Below are positions 34,293 to 45,506 of a stretch of 64,000 bases of DNA, one piece after another (within the stretch, counting starts at the first letter, position 1; each line of letters opens with the position of its first letter). The stretch covers positions 332,295-396,294 of the forward strand of contig ML976703.1 of the NCBI GenBank assembly GCA_010015655.1, read 5' to 3'. The notes beneath the pieces are model-generated. The model did no database searches and was not told where the DNA came from. It saw nothing but the letters and a program-made list of their open reading frames with translations. A program made the position numbers and the translations under genes. The stretch comes from Bimuria novae-zelandiae CBS 107.79 (Eukaryota; Ascomycota; Dothideomycetes; Pleosporales; Didymosphaeriaceae).

Positions 34293-36981
34293 GACTTTTG
34301 CAGATAATGGTTTCGCTAGGACGTGCACGCTAAACCATATGGAGTATGATCGGCGTGTGTACGTAATTGCCAAGTATCAGATTCTCAGGATGGAATCTCC
34401 GTTGTTCGTACACCTTATTCTCTCACAAAAGTAACGACAGAACCATCCTAGTCAAATCTTAATATTTTTTAGTGTTTTGTACGTCAATTTGCTCGTCTCG
34501 GCGACCTGGTTTTTCTAGAATTTAACATTTCCAGGGGTATACGCGGGGTAGCAACATTTGCCACCTACTTGTTAAAGTTGCTTATTATCATACTACTCGT
34601 CCTCATCACCGCCAGCATGCCCCCTAAACGCAAGGAACTCGATCGCCCACGTAAAGACGTCGCTATATACGGTACTAAAGATACCAGATCTGGTGTTTCT
34701 CGTCGATCATACACCCGAGAAGAGAAGGCAGAGGTTATTAATTGGATCCGGGATGAAGAGAACTGGGTGTGGGATCCGTACGGTAACCGCATCGCTAGGG
34801 TATGGTCAGGCCTGCAGTGGGATGGCGATATACGCCCCCTACCGCCCAAGAAGTCATGAGGAAGTTCGATTGGAAGCAGTATAATCAATCCTGCCTATCC
34901 CTCTGGTGGTTACAGCGTGATAAAATTATATATGAGCAACCTGCACGGAGCCGGAAGCATGTGGTTGCGAAGCGTGAGTGCTGGCCTGTCCTAGAAGCTG
35001 CATTATACCAACGCTTCTGCATCGCTAGGCAAGAAGGACGCCGTATAACAATGGTATGGTTTAAAAGGCAGACGGATGAGCTCTACATGTTGATCTATGA
35101 GTCCCGATGTTCTCAGGTAAGTAACTTTATCCTTTGTGGAGCAATATTGACGCATGCAGTTCGGGTACAGTGTTGGCTGGTTTATCGCATTTCGGCGGCG
35201 CTACTTCATTACATGGCGAGCAATAACAAAACAGGCGCAACAGGTGCCTAAGGACCTAAAGCCAAAGGCAGAAAGCTTCGTACGCTTCATTAGATGGCAG
35301 AATAATTTAATCCGGGATGGTTTATATACTGGGTTGTCGCGATTTCCCTACATGGCGATACTGAATTTGGATGAGACCCCAGTGCCGTACGAGTATGCCG
35401 ATGGCCACACATATCATCACCAAGGCGCCAAAACAGTACAATACAAAATAACGAGATCAGGGTGGCAAAATCGGCAGGCAACAGTCGTCCTAATCGTCTT
35501 AGCGGACGGACAACCCCTACAGGCAATTGTTGTATTTCATGGGGTACCCGGCGGCCGTATTCATACACATGAACGGGAGAGCTGGCGAGACATCAATGTG
35601 CAGGTCTACATCAACGCCAAAGCCTAGAACAACGCTAATCTCATGATAAATTAAATAGAGGATTATCTCAAGACCTACATAACTAAACGCAGCATCTCCG
35701 AATTACTATTAATAATAGATTCTGTTAGGTTTCACGTTACTGATAAGGTGCGCGATGCGCTCAAGAAGCTGCAGGTTACGCTGGCGATAATACCAAGAGG
35801 ATGCACTTTAGTACTGCAACCTCTCGACACACATATTAACAAGCCATTTAAACGCTATATAAAACAAGAAACAGAGAGACTAATAGGTAGGCGAGATCTA
35901 GCAGAGCTTGTTCCTAAAACTCTACAATTTATCACTATTCAGGCTACGGAGCGCGCGCTTAAGCAAATACCTAAGGATCTCATTAGGAAATTATTTATCT
36001 AAACAGGCATCTCTATCGCCCCTAACAGCAGCGAGGATTACCTAGTAAAGCTAAATCAAGACTTGCAGGTGACATGGGATGGCTAGGAGGACGCGAAGGA
36101 CCTAATTTTACATGTTAAAACTAAGTTTAATAAATTAATTAACCTCACGACAGTCGCGCGCGTTAACGGGGCATACGAATAGGTTCATAAGGACCCATAC
36201 GCCGCGGCGCCTATTAAAGCTAAAAGCACCACTAGTAAGTGGCAGGCATACGTTAGATGGAGTATACAACAACTCAAGGAGATTCTCCGCAGCAGAAAGG
36301 TGCCTGGGTATAGCGTTTTTACTAAGGAGCAATGCCTACAGAGATTGCTCGACGATGACGCTCAGGAGGCTGCATCCAACGATGTAAATCGACGCCAGGT
36401 TCTCGCAGAGATCTCAGCAAACAAACCACCAAAACCAACGACGATTGCACCAGATGACTGGGAAGCACGTGAGCTAGCCAAGGGTAACGTATTCACATCA
36501 TCATTTGACTCGCAGTCGTCGGTTGCCCTATACGAGAGCTCTACATCGCAGGCCTCCCAGGACTCTACATATGCCACCCAGCGTCAACTTCAACCTCAGC
36601 GCCAGGAAAACGATATACAGGCACCTTCCCCGCAGAGGCTACAGCCTCAAAAACCACCTCCAATTGAAATCTACATCGATTCTGATGAGGATGCTGAGGG
36701 CAGCATTGATAAGGGTGTAGAGACATCGCGCGACATCCGCCCCCAAGCGCAGTGCCCTACAAAACCACCACCACATGTTCGTTTTTCATGAAATTCAAGC
36801 GCCTACAAGAACTAAGCGTTGCAAAACAGATTATTAAAAAAGTTCTAAATAATATAGTGTTGTTGTCGAGATATAGACCCTAGCAATAAATTAAGGATGT
36901 TGGAGGTTGCAAGTGGGGATAAAGCGATACCTCAGATGGTTTAGCGTGCACGTCCTAGCGAAACCATTATCTGCAAAAGTC
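34293..36981 (+). mobile_element. pogo/Tigger-like DNA transposon with complete ends
   Basis: The terminal inverted repeats are about 49 bp: GACTTTTGCAGATAATGGTT and TCGCTAGGACGTGCACGC read inward from both ends, with TA at 34291-34292 and 36982-36983. The left TA is shared with the outer end of the mariner copy B. The 2689-bp body carries one broken transposase gene on the plus strand. Less RIP is visible here than in the mariner copies. Confidence 0.87.
34618..36791 (+). pseudogene. pogo/Tigger-like DDE transposase, frameshifted and with stops
   Basis: The frame starts MPPKRKELDRPRKDVAIYGT. A one-base indel in a C run near 34840 shifts it into AQEVMRKFDWKQYNQ. A GT-AG intron (35116-35159 or so) joins ESRCSQ to FGYSVGWFIAFRRR. 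Catalytic blocks follow: FPYMAILNLDETPVPYEY (first Asp) and RQATVVLIVLADGQPLQAIV, then LLIIDSVRFHVTDKVRDALK with IIPRGCTLVLQPLD (second Asp block). TAG codons at about 35625, 36000, 36084 and 36180 interrupt the frame. The C-terminal 200 residues (from YSVFTKEQCLQRLLDDDAQE) are low-complexity Gln/Ser/Pro with DSDEDAEGS. The DDE_1 style with a long disordered tail suggests a pogo/Tigger-type lineage. Confidence 0.8.
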
Positions 36982-37198
36982 TACGGTAGGTCGAGGCACG
37001 AGCCACTCGTTGATTGGTGGGGGAAGGCACGAGCCATTCACGCTTGGCAAGGCACCGCGGCGCTATCCAAAAGACGATTGCACAGCGTGAAGCAACATGG
37101 CTGACTGACATGGTAGAATTGTCGCCAAACATGCTGGCTAGGGCAAAGGCTGTCCACGACCGTGCCCCTCGACGCCAGAGCATCCCCCACGAGCTAAA

Positions 37199-40100
37199 AT
37201 GAACAGCGACAACCAGGCTCACACGGAGCCGATTGGGCCTCCCGCCGTCGACGAAGCTGAGTTTTTGGGTCTTTCCGGCACGCAGACGCCAGTCATCGAA
37301 GCCGAGCCGGCCGAAGACCTGAACCTCCCGCTGGACACGGCCGAACAGCAGGGCCTGGTGGCAGACGCACCCCGCGCACCGCTTCCCGCACGTCCAGGGC
37401 TCCGGCGAGAGAACTCAGTCCCTCTGCCCGCACCTCTGCACCTTCCCCCGCCCGCACCGCCCGCACCGCCCCCAGAAGCGACCCAAGACGGCGACGGGCT
37501 TCTGCAGCTCCGCAGCCTGGTGAGCGAGCTGCCCAAGGCCGACCCGGCGCCATATGCCTTCGCGTACCAAGACGCCTCGTCGTTCGAGGACGAGCTTGAG
37601 GAGTGGTTCTCATACAGCGTGGAAGAGCAGGCGAATGTGTTAAAGACGCAGACATCCTTCGCGCAGGAGTGGGCCACCTTCCACGGGTCCAGTAGCACGC
37701 CAGAGTGGACCCAGGCCACAGACCCGCAACAGCGCGAGTTCGTGCAGTACTTGCTGGCGGCCATTGAGCGAGAAGATGCTGCAGCAACGCTCCAGAAGCT
37801 CGAGGCGCTGCTGTACATCTTGCTCGGTTGCTGGCACGAGACTGCTGGCTTTGGCGCGACTGATCAAGAGCGTGACGCGAGTGCGGCGCAGAGCTCCCTT
37901 CCGAGGGACGGTCATGCCCCGGGCACTTACGACCATTCGTATCGCCACGTCCGTTTGATCCGGAAGAATGCCCGTCTTGTCGTCGACCTGGGCGGGGTGC
38001 CCATACTCTTACAGCGGCTCTGCTCTGCAACTCTGCGAGCTTGCGGCCTCGATACCGATCCCAGTGGCTCGCGTGGCCATAGAGAAACTGAACGGCGCGA
38101 GGTGTGGTGCTGTATGACGGCCGTCTACGTTGTTCTCGAGGTTGCTCGCGTAGAGGAAAACGAGTCCAGTGATTTGACCATCCGAGGCTCGCTTCTGGCG
38201 CTCCAAGACCCGGGACTCCTGATGCTACTCGTGGATCTCATCTCCAAGTTGCGCTGGGATGATACTATTGACCTCCCCCTTCCCAAGATCTGTCTACTGT
38301 TGTGGAAGACCATTTTGGTATCTTTTGGGGGCCTTGCTGAGGTCCAGAGGGCGAAAGAGAGCTTCAAGGATAAGAATCTCGAGGCCGCAGATGACAAGGG
38401 CCAACCCATCATAACAGCATCACCACTAGATTACCATCTATTTCGTCAAGAGATACTCTCCAAGTATCCTGCCTATAATCCACCACCTCCTATCTTCCCA
38501 CTGGAGCCCGAGAACAACTCCATTCTACCGCCTTTAAAGAACCACCCAAACAAGGTCGCCGGAAACCACGTGTTCGGATCAGGACTGGGAAATATGAATG
38601 GCAACAACGCCTCTATTCTGCACCAACCAGTGCATATCGCGACACCGGCACCGTCGCCACCACCCTCGCCAGCCGGCCCAGGCGGTAGGGGTGGGAAAAA
38701 GCAGAACTACCAGACAAATCAGATGTTCCCATTCCTGTACCCACCACTGGATGAAACGAGCAATCAGCTTGGCGGCAAAGGCTCAACTGACCTACAAGAT
38801 CTGCTTGTAGGCCGCAAATGGGAAGGTTCTGATATCCCAGCATCGATACTAGAGGCGGCCGACCTTTTTGCGAAGCGCATGCGGGCCACACGCGCTATGA
38901 AACAGTTGTGGGAAGAGCGTGTGCATTTCATGAAGTACGAGCGAGGCTGGTTGAGCGCGGACGACATCTCTAGCGTCGATGAGCTTTCTCTGGAACCAAA
39001 AGAAGGTGCCTCAGAGGAAGCACGTCCACCACCGGGCAGCATAGAAGAGCGGATGGGTCTAGTAGAGGAGTTCTACGTAAGTTCAAGCATACTTTAACAC
39101 AGACCATACGGGTTGACAGTTTCACAGCGAAAGTCCTTGCCCAGTCTTCAGTCTGTGATAATAGTGCTTATCAAAGGGATTCTGACGCACGTCACGGCTC
39201 TTGTGACCCAAGCGAACGGCCAGAATGGTCTTCAGAGTGGGTTCCAGTACCAGGACAACCAAAATTCCAGACCTGAGACTGATTGTGTCAACGGTCACAA
39301 TGGTACGGTTGCTACGAACGAAGAGCTGGACGCGATGCGTACGCAAGAGATCCTCGACAAAGTAGTTTCAGGTATCCTGATGTTGGTTTTGAAATGGTTC
39401 AAAGTCTCTCGTCAGTCATTCCCGCACCCACTCACTGTGATGATGTTAACCAGGTGGGACAGACATTCTGAAGTATGAGTACATCACTCAACTTTTGGTG
39501 GATTCTAGCTATGTACCGCTTATACTCAAGCTCTTGCAACTTCAAGAGATTGAAAAAGTCGTCAACCTCAAATGCGAGCAAGAGGAGCTGAAGTAAGAAC
39601 GTGTTGTGCTTTGCGCCTGCGTGTGCTAATCTTGTTTAGCTTTTTCTACTTCTGCCGATCCCATTCAAAATCAGGCCTCGTGCCCGAACATTCCGAAGAG
39701 AAGCCTGACATAGACCACGACTCTGACTCTGATGATGCCGTCCCACCTCCCATACGCATGCGTCGCGACGAACCTGAGACACCCGAATCGGAATCGGAAC
39801 CGCCCTCCCCACTCCCAGCGGTCTCCCAACCTCCCGAAGTTGACGAATTAGGCTTTCCAACATCTGAACTACCAAAAGAACCCATCACCACATTCTCCTG
39901 GCGCGCCTTCTTCACCTCAATCAATTATCTACGTATCATGCAGAAAATCTGCAAAAACAAAGCGCACCGCAACCTCATGCTCGTGTCGTACAAATCATCA
40001 CAGTTTCTTCGAAAGTCCCTCAAAGTCCCGCAGCCGCTGTTGCGTCTATACACGCTGAAGCTCTTCAAAAACCAAGTGCCTTACTGCGGCCGAAAATGGC

Positions 40101-40396
40101 GCCAGTCCAACATGCGCGTAATCACAGCGGTGTATCTACACTGTCGGCCCGAGTTGCGTGACGACTGGCTTGCCGGGAGTGACGTTGATGCCGAGGTTGA
40201 TGAGTCCGTACCGTTAGAACAGGCACTCAGGGCGCTGACACATTGGTTCAATCTAAAGAGGTATCCGGAGGGAATGGGAGCTAAGACGGGTGTGCTGGAG
40301 GAAGAGCAGGATTTCTTCAGGCGAGAGTTGGAGAAGATGGATTGGGGGGAGGAAAATGATCCGGATTTGGAACCGGTGAGCGTGGAGGGGTGGTAG
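37199..40396 (+). CDS. far11: STRIPAK complex subunit Far11/STRIP1-2 (HAM-2/PRO22-like)
   Basis: Far11/STRIP proteins scaffold the striatin-interacting phosphatase and kinase complex, which controls hyphal fusion and fruiting in filamentous ascomycetes (HAM-2, PRO22). Exons 37199-39076, 39128-39410, 39454-39592 and 39640-40396 join to 1018 aa, the usual size. The N-terminal third has an acidic and Pro-rich leader, then the N1221 domain (FEDELEEWFSYSVEEQANVL, LLYILLGCWHET, RHVRLIRKNARLVVDLGGVP). The C-terminal DUF3402-like region includes LPSLQSVIIVLIKGILTHV, ILKYEYITQLLVDSSYVPLI and PYCGRKWRQSNMRVITAVYL. The intron at 39411 has a GTCAGT donor. The upstream transposon block ends 218 bp before the ATG, so most of the ancestral promoter may have been displaced. 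Confidence 0.9.
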
Positions 40397-41311
40397 GAAA
40401 TGCTTTGAAGCGTATTGCGGGATAAAGCAGTACGAAAGTGTGGGTTGGCCAACGCGCATAATGTAGCAGAGATGATTATACCCAGTCCGGAGGATTCAAT
40501 GACCCATCTTTCATCATACCTCAGAGAGCGAACCCTGAAATACCTTCGTCGAGAAAAGAACTGGCTTTTGACCACCACGCATGGAGCAGTGATGTTAGTA
40601 TATCATGCAAACGGTGATCTCTCACGGTTTGTTTTGCTTCCAGGAGCGACGGCGTAGCTGCATTTCAACGCACAGTCCCCCACTCCCGTTCTTTGCACCT
40701 TTGGCTCCCCATGCGCAGCTGTACGATTGTGATATACCCTGCATTGTTTCAAGATGTGCCTCCCGTGATTTTCATGTCAAACCAACGAGCTGTGACGTGC
40801 AGTGAGGGCCAACGTCGTATCAACAGCCTGCGTAGGTTGTGGAGGGAGGAGGCGCGGGCCGGACGGTGCAGATGGGTTTTCGTCACCCGCATGAAGCATC
40901 ACGGTAGGGCTATTGGAGAGACTACGCGAATGTTGGTTGTATGTGGCGATGCGTAGAGAGTTCTGTCCCACCCCTATGAACGCTCACACCGGGGTGAAAA
41001 GAGGAGACAAAGCGACAGGATCGACAATGCGGCACATATTACTATCCCACAGCCTCTTTAAAACCATCACACCGGGGCGAAAGGAAGAGACAAAGCGAAA
41101 ATTGCGGGTGATCGACGGTGCGGCAGAGACTCGCTGTCCTACAATAGTATAAAGCCGTAGTTAATCCTCCACAATCCTCCTTCTTCAGTATTATCTTCAG
41201 TTACTTCCTCTTCCTCATTATTATTCTTCATCAAATAATCCGTTCACCTGATCAAAAATCAAGTCTCTTACACGATCGATTGAATCCTAGACAAGCTTCA
41301 TTTCATCAGCC
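40397..41311. other. Intergenic region with a spaced direct repeat
   Basis: No gene is recognised. A unit of about 50 bp occurs twice in direct orientation at 40984-41034 and 41067-41125: CTCACACCGGGGTGAAAAGA with GAGACAAAGCG, and ATCACACCGGGGCGAAAGGA with GAGACAAAGCG; both are followed by GATCGAC and TGCGGCA. A CTTCCTC-rich pyrimidine tract at 41180-41230 precedes the secreted-protein gene. Confidence 0.55.
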
Positions 41312-41473
41312 ATGCGCTTCTTCCTCGCGGTGCTCACCTCTCTAGCTCTTACTTCCACAACCGTGGCTTGCAAGTGCTGGAATCACAATGACAACAAGGA
41401 CCCATATGTCATTTGGGACGTCTCCTACCATTGTTGCTTTGAGGTCGGGGGTAACGTCCCCCACTATTGGTAG
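41312..41473 (+). CDS. Small secreted cysteine-containing protein, effector-like
   Basis: This single exon encodes 53 aa: a clear signal peptide (MRFFLAVLTSLALTSTTVA, cleavage after about residue 19) and a 34-residue mature part with Cys at 20, 22, 41 and 42. Aromatic residues and His are frequent. The ATG follows a pyrimidine-rich leader and TCATCAGCC. The frame stops at TAG 41471-41473, but it stays open for many codons past that stop and includes another Cys within about six codons. The ORF may therefore be truncated by a point mutation, or an intron may be hidden. Its size, secretion signal and location between transposons are typical of candidate effectors. No homologue is recognised and no function is claimed. 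Confidence 0.55.
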   Translation: MRFFLAVLTSLALTSTTVACKCWNHNDNKDPYVIWDVSYHCCFEVGGNVPHYW

Positions 41474-41990
41474 AAAAATACTGATTGTCGAGAAATAAGC
41501 GAGGTACCTATCTTTAAGCACTTCAATCTCCGTCTACACGTCTTAATACTGCGCTAGTACTCTTATGTTTTATGCTCTAGCTATTTCTACACACTTTAAA
41601 GTCAATTTGTCTAAAAATTACGTATACCTTACAGCGTTCTTGCCCATCTTGCAAAAAGACTCGTTTCATGCTATAAACAAGAAAACCTTGTTATGAGACT
41701 CATCATAAACTCTACCTAGTTCGGACTACATAAGTTACAGGGCTTGAGCTTCAGAATACTATTGCGATAGCAGGAAGCTATTAGGAGTCCCGCAGCTTCT
41801 AATGCACGCAGATTCGTGCAAGATCGCCACCCTGGTTAGTACTTTCAGCCGAAGCGACTTCCGAATTTGGCTAGTACAAAATCTGAATAAGCTCAACTCA
41901 ACAGGGTAACGTAATCCACCAGCAAGTGGCCCACACCAGCATGTGGGCCACCCCACCAAAACGCGTCCAAACGCAAACATCCTTTTAACC
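41474..41990. other. AT-rich spacer between secreted-protein gene and transposase relic
   Basis: About 500 bp of TpA-enriched sequence. The minus frame 41759-41992 has no recognisable motif. Nothing is supported. Confidence 0.45.
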
Positions 41991-42592
41991 ATGCCTCAAC
42001 AACCACACGCTCAATCACTATTAAAAGAAGGCAGAATTAGCCTAGCTATTAACACTTTTAAGTCTAACCCTTGTTAATCAATTCGCGCACTTGCAACGGC
42101 CTACAGTGTCCCTAGAGTAACCTTATAGCGACGCGTCTACGGTACCCTATCTAAACTCGCGACAACGCCTGTTAATCGGAAACTATCGCCTGAGAAGAGC
42201 AGTCCCTTGTTCGCTGGATCCTAGACCTTGATCGACGAGGTTTTCCGCCCCAGATCATCGACGTACGACGAATGGCAGACGTTCTGCTCCAAGCTGGCGG
42301 CCAGGATCCTCCTCCCCAGCCTGTGGGCAAGAACTGGGTGTCACGCTTTGTCAATACTCAGGCAGAGCTCCAGACAAAGTGGGACAGGAAGCTACACTAC
42401 CAGCGCGCTCTCTGTCAGGATCCAGTCAAGTTTAGCGCCTGGTTCAAGCTTGTGGATGACACGCGCCGCGCGTACTGGATACTAGATTAAGATACCTACA
42501 ATTTTGAGGAGACAGGATTTATGATGGGAGTTGCTAGCACGTCTAAGGTTGTAGCAACCACCACCCTATCAATCTTACTAATAAACAAATGA
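41991..42592 (+). pseudogene. Truncated pogo/Fot-like transposase
   Basis: The relic opens MPQQPHAQSLLKEGRISLAI and has TAG codons (after SNPC and VTL) and a one- or two-base deletion near 42195. In the next frame it continues QSLVRWILDLDRRGFPPQII, VGKNWVSRFVNTQAELQTKW (CENP-B/Tc5-type HTH) and VKFSAWFKLVDDTRRAYWIL, a TAA, then YNFEETGFMMGVAST. The expected first catalytic Asp region (usually NFDETGF) reads NFEETGF. Sequence resemblance ends after about STSKVV, so most of the DDE domain is missing. Confidence 0.8.
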
Positions 42593-42863
42593 TTAACACA
42601 ATAAATAAATTATCCCATGAACTATGGAAATGCATCAGCCCCAGAAGCTATATTACGACCCCACTGGCGGATAAGCGCTGAGACCACGACAATTTGGCCT
42701 TATCGATAAGGTGCGGCGCAGCACGATGAGCTGTTCAGCCTTGTTGCGGCCGCATCCCCTCAGCCTGACGCTCCCGCTTCAGCTCCTCCGCCAGGACAAT
42801 GCCGTCGTCCTCTCTTTCCGCCTCTCATCCATACGCATCTGCCACCTGTGTCAATTTCCCGAC

Positions 42864-45506
42864 ATGGATCCGCTCAGTGTGACAGCCAGCATCATCGCGG
42901 TTCTCCAGCTCTCGGCCAAAGTCCTCGGGTATTTATACGACGTTAGAGATGCCCCGAAAGGCCGCACACAGTGCGCTATTGAAATCTCGAATCTAAACAG
43001 CCTGCTTTCTAAGCTGAATGATCACGTTGAAGATGGAGATCCCAGGCAGCCATGGTACATCACAGTCCAAGATCTTGCGGTCGGGAACGGGCCGCTCGAC
43101 CAGTTCAAACAGGCTCTAGAAACACTACGGAGTAAGATTACAGATGGAGGTCGATTAAAGAAGGCCGGCGAAGCCCTAGTGTGGAAGTTCCAAAAGGAGG
43201 ACATTGCTGGCATATTGGATCGAATAGAGCGTTTGAAGTCGCTAGTAGAGATTGCGTTACAGATGGACCACTTGTAAGCTTCCCTAGTAGCGCCGTAGAG
43301 CAATGTCGCTTACATATTAAAGCAAACTCTCTCAAGCCATTAAAGATGATACCAACTTCGTTCGATCACACGTACCCGTTATCCAGTCGGGTGTAGACGA
43401 GATCCGGCAAGATCAAGACGCCGCGAAGCACCGCAGGCTCCTGGAATGGATCTCTCCCACAGACTACCCCGCACAACAATCCGACATTATAAAGCGCAGA
43501 CAGGAGGGAACAGGCCAGTGATTTCTAGATGCGCCTCAGGTGGCCAGGTGGCTCAGCGAACACCAGGCAACCCTCTTCTGCCCAGGTATCCCAGGAGCCG
43601 GCAAGACCATGGTAGCGGCCATCGCGATCGACCATCTGTTGAAATCAGTGCAGAGCAGCTCACATGGAGTTGCTTATGTGTACTGCAACTACAAGGCTCA
43701 GGAGGAGCAGGATGCTTCGAGAATGTTGGCAGCTATCCTCAAGCAGCTCGTGCGGGCTCGACCGGCGCTAGTGGAGCCCGTGGAATGGTTGCACAAACAG
43801 CATGCTGACAGAGGAACCAGGCCATCGTCTGATGAGGTCTTCAGCGCACTCCGAGATGTAGTTGCACATTACTCTACTGTCCATATTGTGGTCGATGCTC
43901 TGGATGAATGTCAGGACAGCGACGGCACTCGGCGCCAGTTTCTGGCCAAACTCCGCGATCTTCAGGCGGGACAGGACGTTCGCCTGATGGCTACCTCGCG
44001 TTTCATTCCAGAGATTGTGGACTGGTTTAACGAAGCGCTGAAGCTGGAGGTGCAGGCTAGCGAAGATGATGTGAAGCGATTCGTGGCCGTCCAGATATGT
44101 CGATTGCCAAGGTGTATTCAGCGCGACCCTGCGCTACAAGAGTTTGTCCAGAAAAAGATCGTGGAGGCGGTAGACGGCATGTATGCGCTTCTTTGCTAAC
44201 TTGTAATATGACACAAACTTACACGTTCTTAGGTTTCTTCTTGCTCGCCTCCACACCGATTCGCTGCTAGACAAGAGAACAGCGAAGGACGTAAAGTTAA
44301 CGCTAGCTAAGCTCTCTAAAGGCTCGGCCGCGCTCGACGAAGCATACAAGGAAGCTATCCAACGCATAGAAAGCCAGTTACGCGGAGATTACGAACTAGC
44401 CAAAAAGGTACTGTCGTGGATCACGTATGCAAAAAGACCGCTTACCACGACGGAGATGTGCTGTGCTCTAGCAGTAGAGCCGGATGAGGCGGAGCTCGAT
44501 CCTGAGAACATACCTGATGTTGAGGACCTTTTATCCGTGTGTGCTGGACTAGTCGTTGTTGATCAAGAAAGCGCTGTCATCCGCCTTGTGCATTACACCA
44601 CCCAAGAATACTTCGAACGAATCCGAGATACTTGGGATCCAGGCGCTCAACTACACATTGCCTCAATATGCCTCACCTACTTGTCATTCAGCATATTCAA
44701 AACCGGCGGCTGTTCCTCTGACCAAGAGTTCGAAAAAAGGCTTCAGGAAAATCAATTCTTAGACTATGCTGCAAAGCACTGGGGAGAGCATGTAGTAATA
44801 GTAGAAGACCAGATATGTGAACTAGCCTGCTCATTCCTTCCTAACAGCGAATTAGTTTCTTGTGCTGCACAGGTACTCTTACGACCAAGGGATAGTTACT
44901 ATAATTATAGCCAGGAATACCCCAAGAACAGCACAGGATTACATCTTACGGCACGATTTGGATTGCTAATTATATTGGAGGCTATGCTCCCAAGTCAAGG
45001 ACGAGAGAGAGCACTCGCGCTGGAAAGAAGAGACAGCAGTGGCCAGACCTTATTATATCTCGCGGCAGAACACGGACATCAAAAGGTAGTGAAGCTGCTG
45101 CTCGACGCGGGCGCCAACGTCAACGCGCAGGGTGGGAGATACAGCAACGCACTCCAGGCGGCTTCATCCAGAGGCCACGAGCAGATAGTAAAGCTGCTGC
45201 TCGACGCGGGCGCCGACGTCAACGCGCAGGGTGGATTCTACGGCAACGCACTCCAGGCGGCTTCAGAAGGAGGCCACGAGCAGATAGTGAAGCTGCTGCT
45301 CGACGCAGGCGCCNNNNNNNNNNNNNNNNNNNNNNNNNNNNNNNNNNNNNNNNNNNNNNNNNNNNNNNNNNGTGAAGCTGCTGCTCGACGCAGGCGCCGA
45401 CGTCAACGCGCAGGGTGGAGAATACGGCAACGCACTCTACGCGGCTTCAGAAGGAGGCCACGAGCAGATAGTGAAGCTGCTGCTCAACCGGGGCGCCCGA
45501 CACTAA
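42864..45506 (+). pseudogene. NACHT-ankyrin STAND (NLR-like) protein with in-frame TGA and assembly gap
   Basis: Exons 42864-43273, 43323-44180 and 44233-45506 splice in frame. The N-terminus MDPLSVTASIIAVLQLSAKV is typical of the fungal HeLo-like STAND N-terminal domain. The NACHT NTPase has Walker A GIPGAGKT (residues 225-232) and Walker B HIVVDALDE (about 324-332), then a winged-helix-like region (LTTTEMCCALAVEP). From about residue 690 come 33-residue ankyrin repeats with near-identical DNA (99-bp period: 45090, 45189, 45288). An in-frame TGA at 43519-43521 (residue 203, EGTGQ*FLDAP) lies where related proteins usually have Trp. A 58-N gap (45314-45371) sits inside the repeats, and the last repeat ends prematurely in RGARH. 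Such proteins are implicated in fungal non-self recognition. It may be a real pseudogene, a recoded gene or a sequence error. Confidence 0.85.
45314..45371. other. Assembly gap (58 N) inside ankyrin repeats
   Basis: The 99-bp repeat starts at 45090, 45189 and 45288, then at 45372 and 45471. The next unit after 45288 should start at 45387 if the gap covered one unit, so true missing length should be 73 bp or 73 plus a multiple of 99 bp. The N run is not a measured length, and extra repeat units may be collapsed here. Confidence 0.95.

Noticed and set aside
42711..42863. N-terminal extension of the NACHT protein from 42711
   Set aside because: The frame begins with GTG, and the extension is unlike the family; MDPLSVTASI at 42864 is the standard N-terminus.
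45314..45371. Arg-rich translation after the N gap as a real C-terminus
   Set aside because: It arises from the arbitrary 58-N length shifting the frame; the ankyrin frame resumes at 45372 and ends at 45506.
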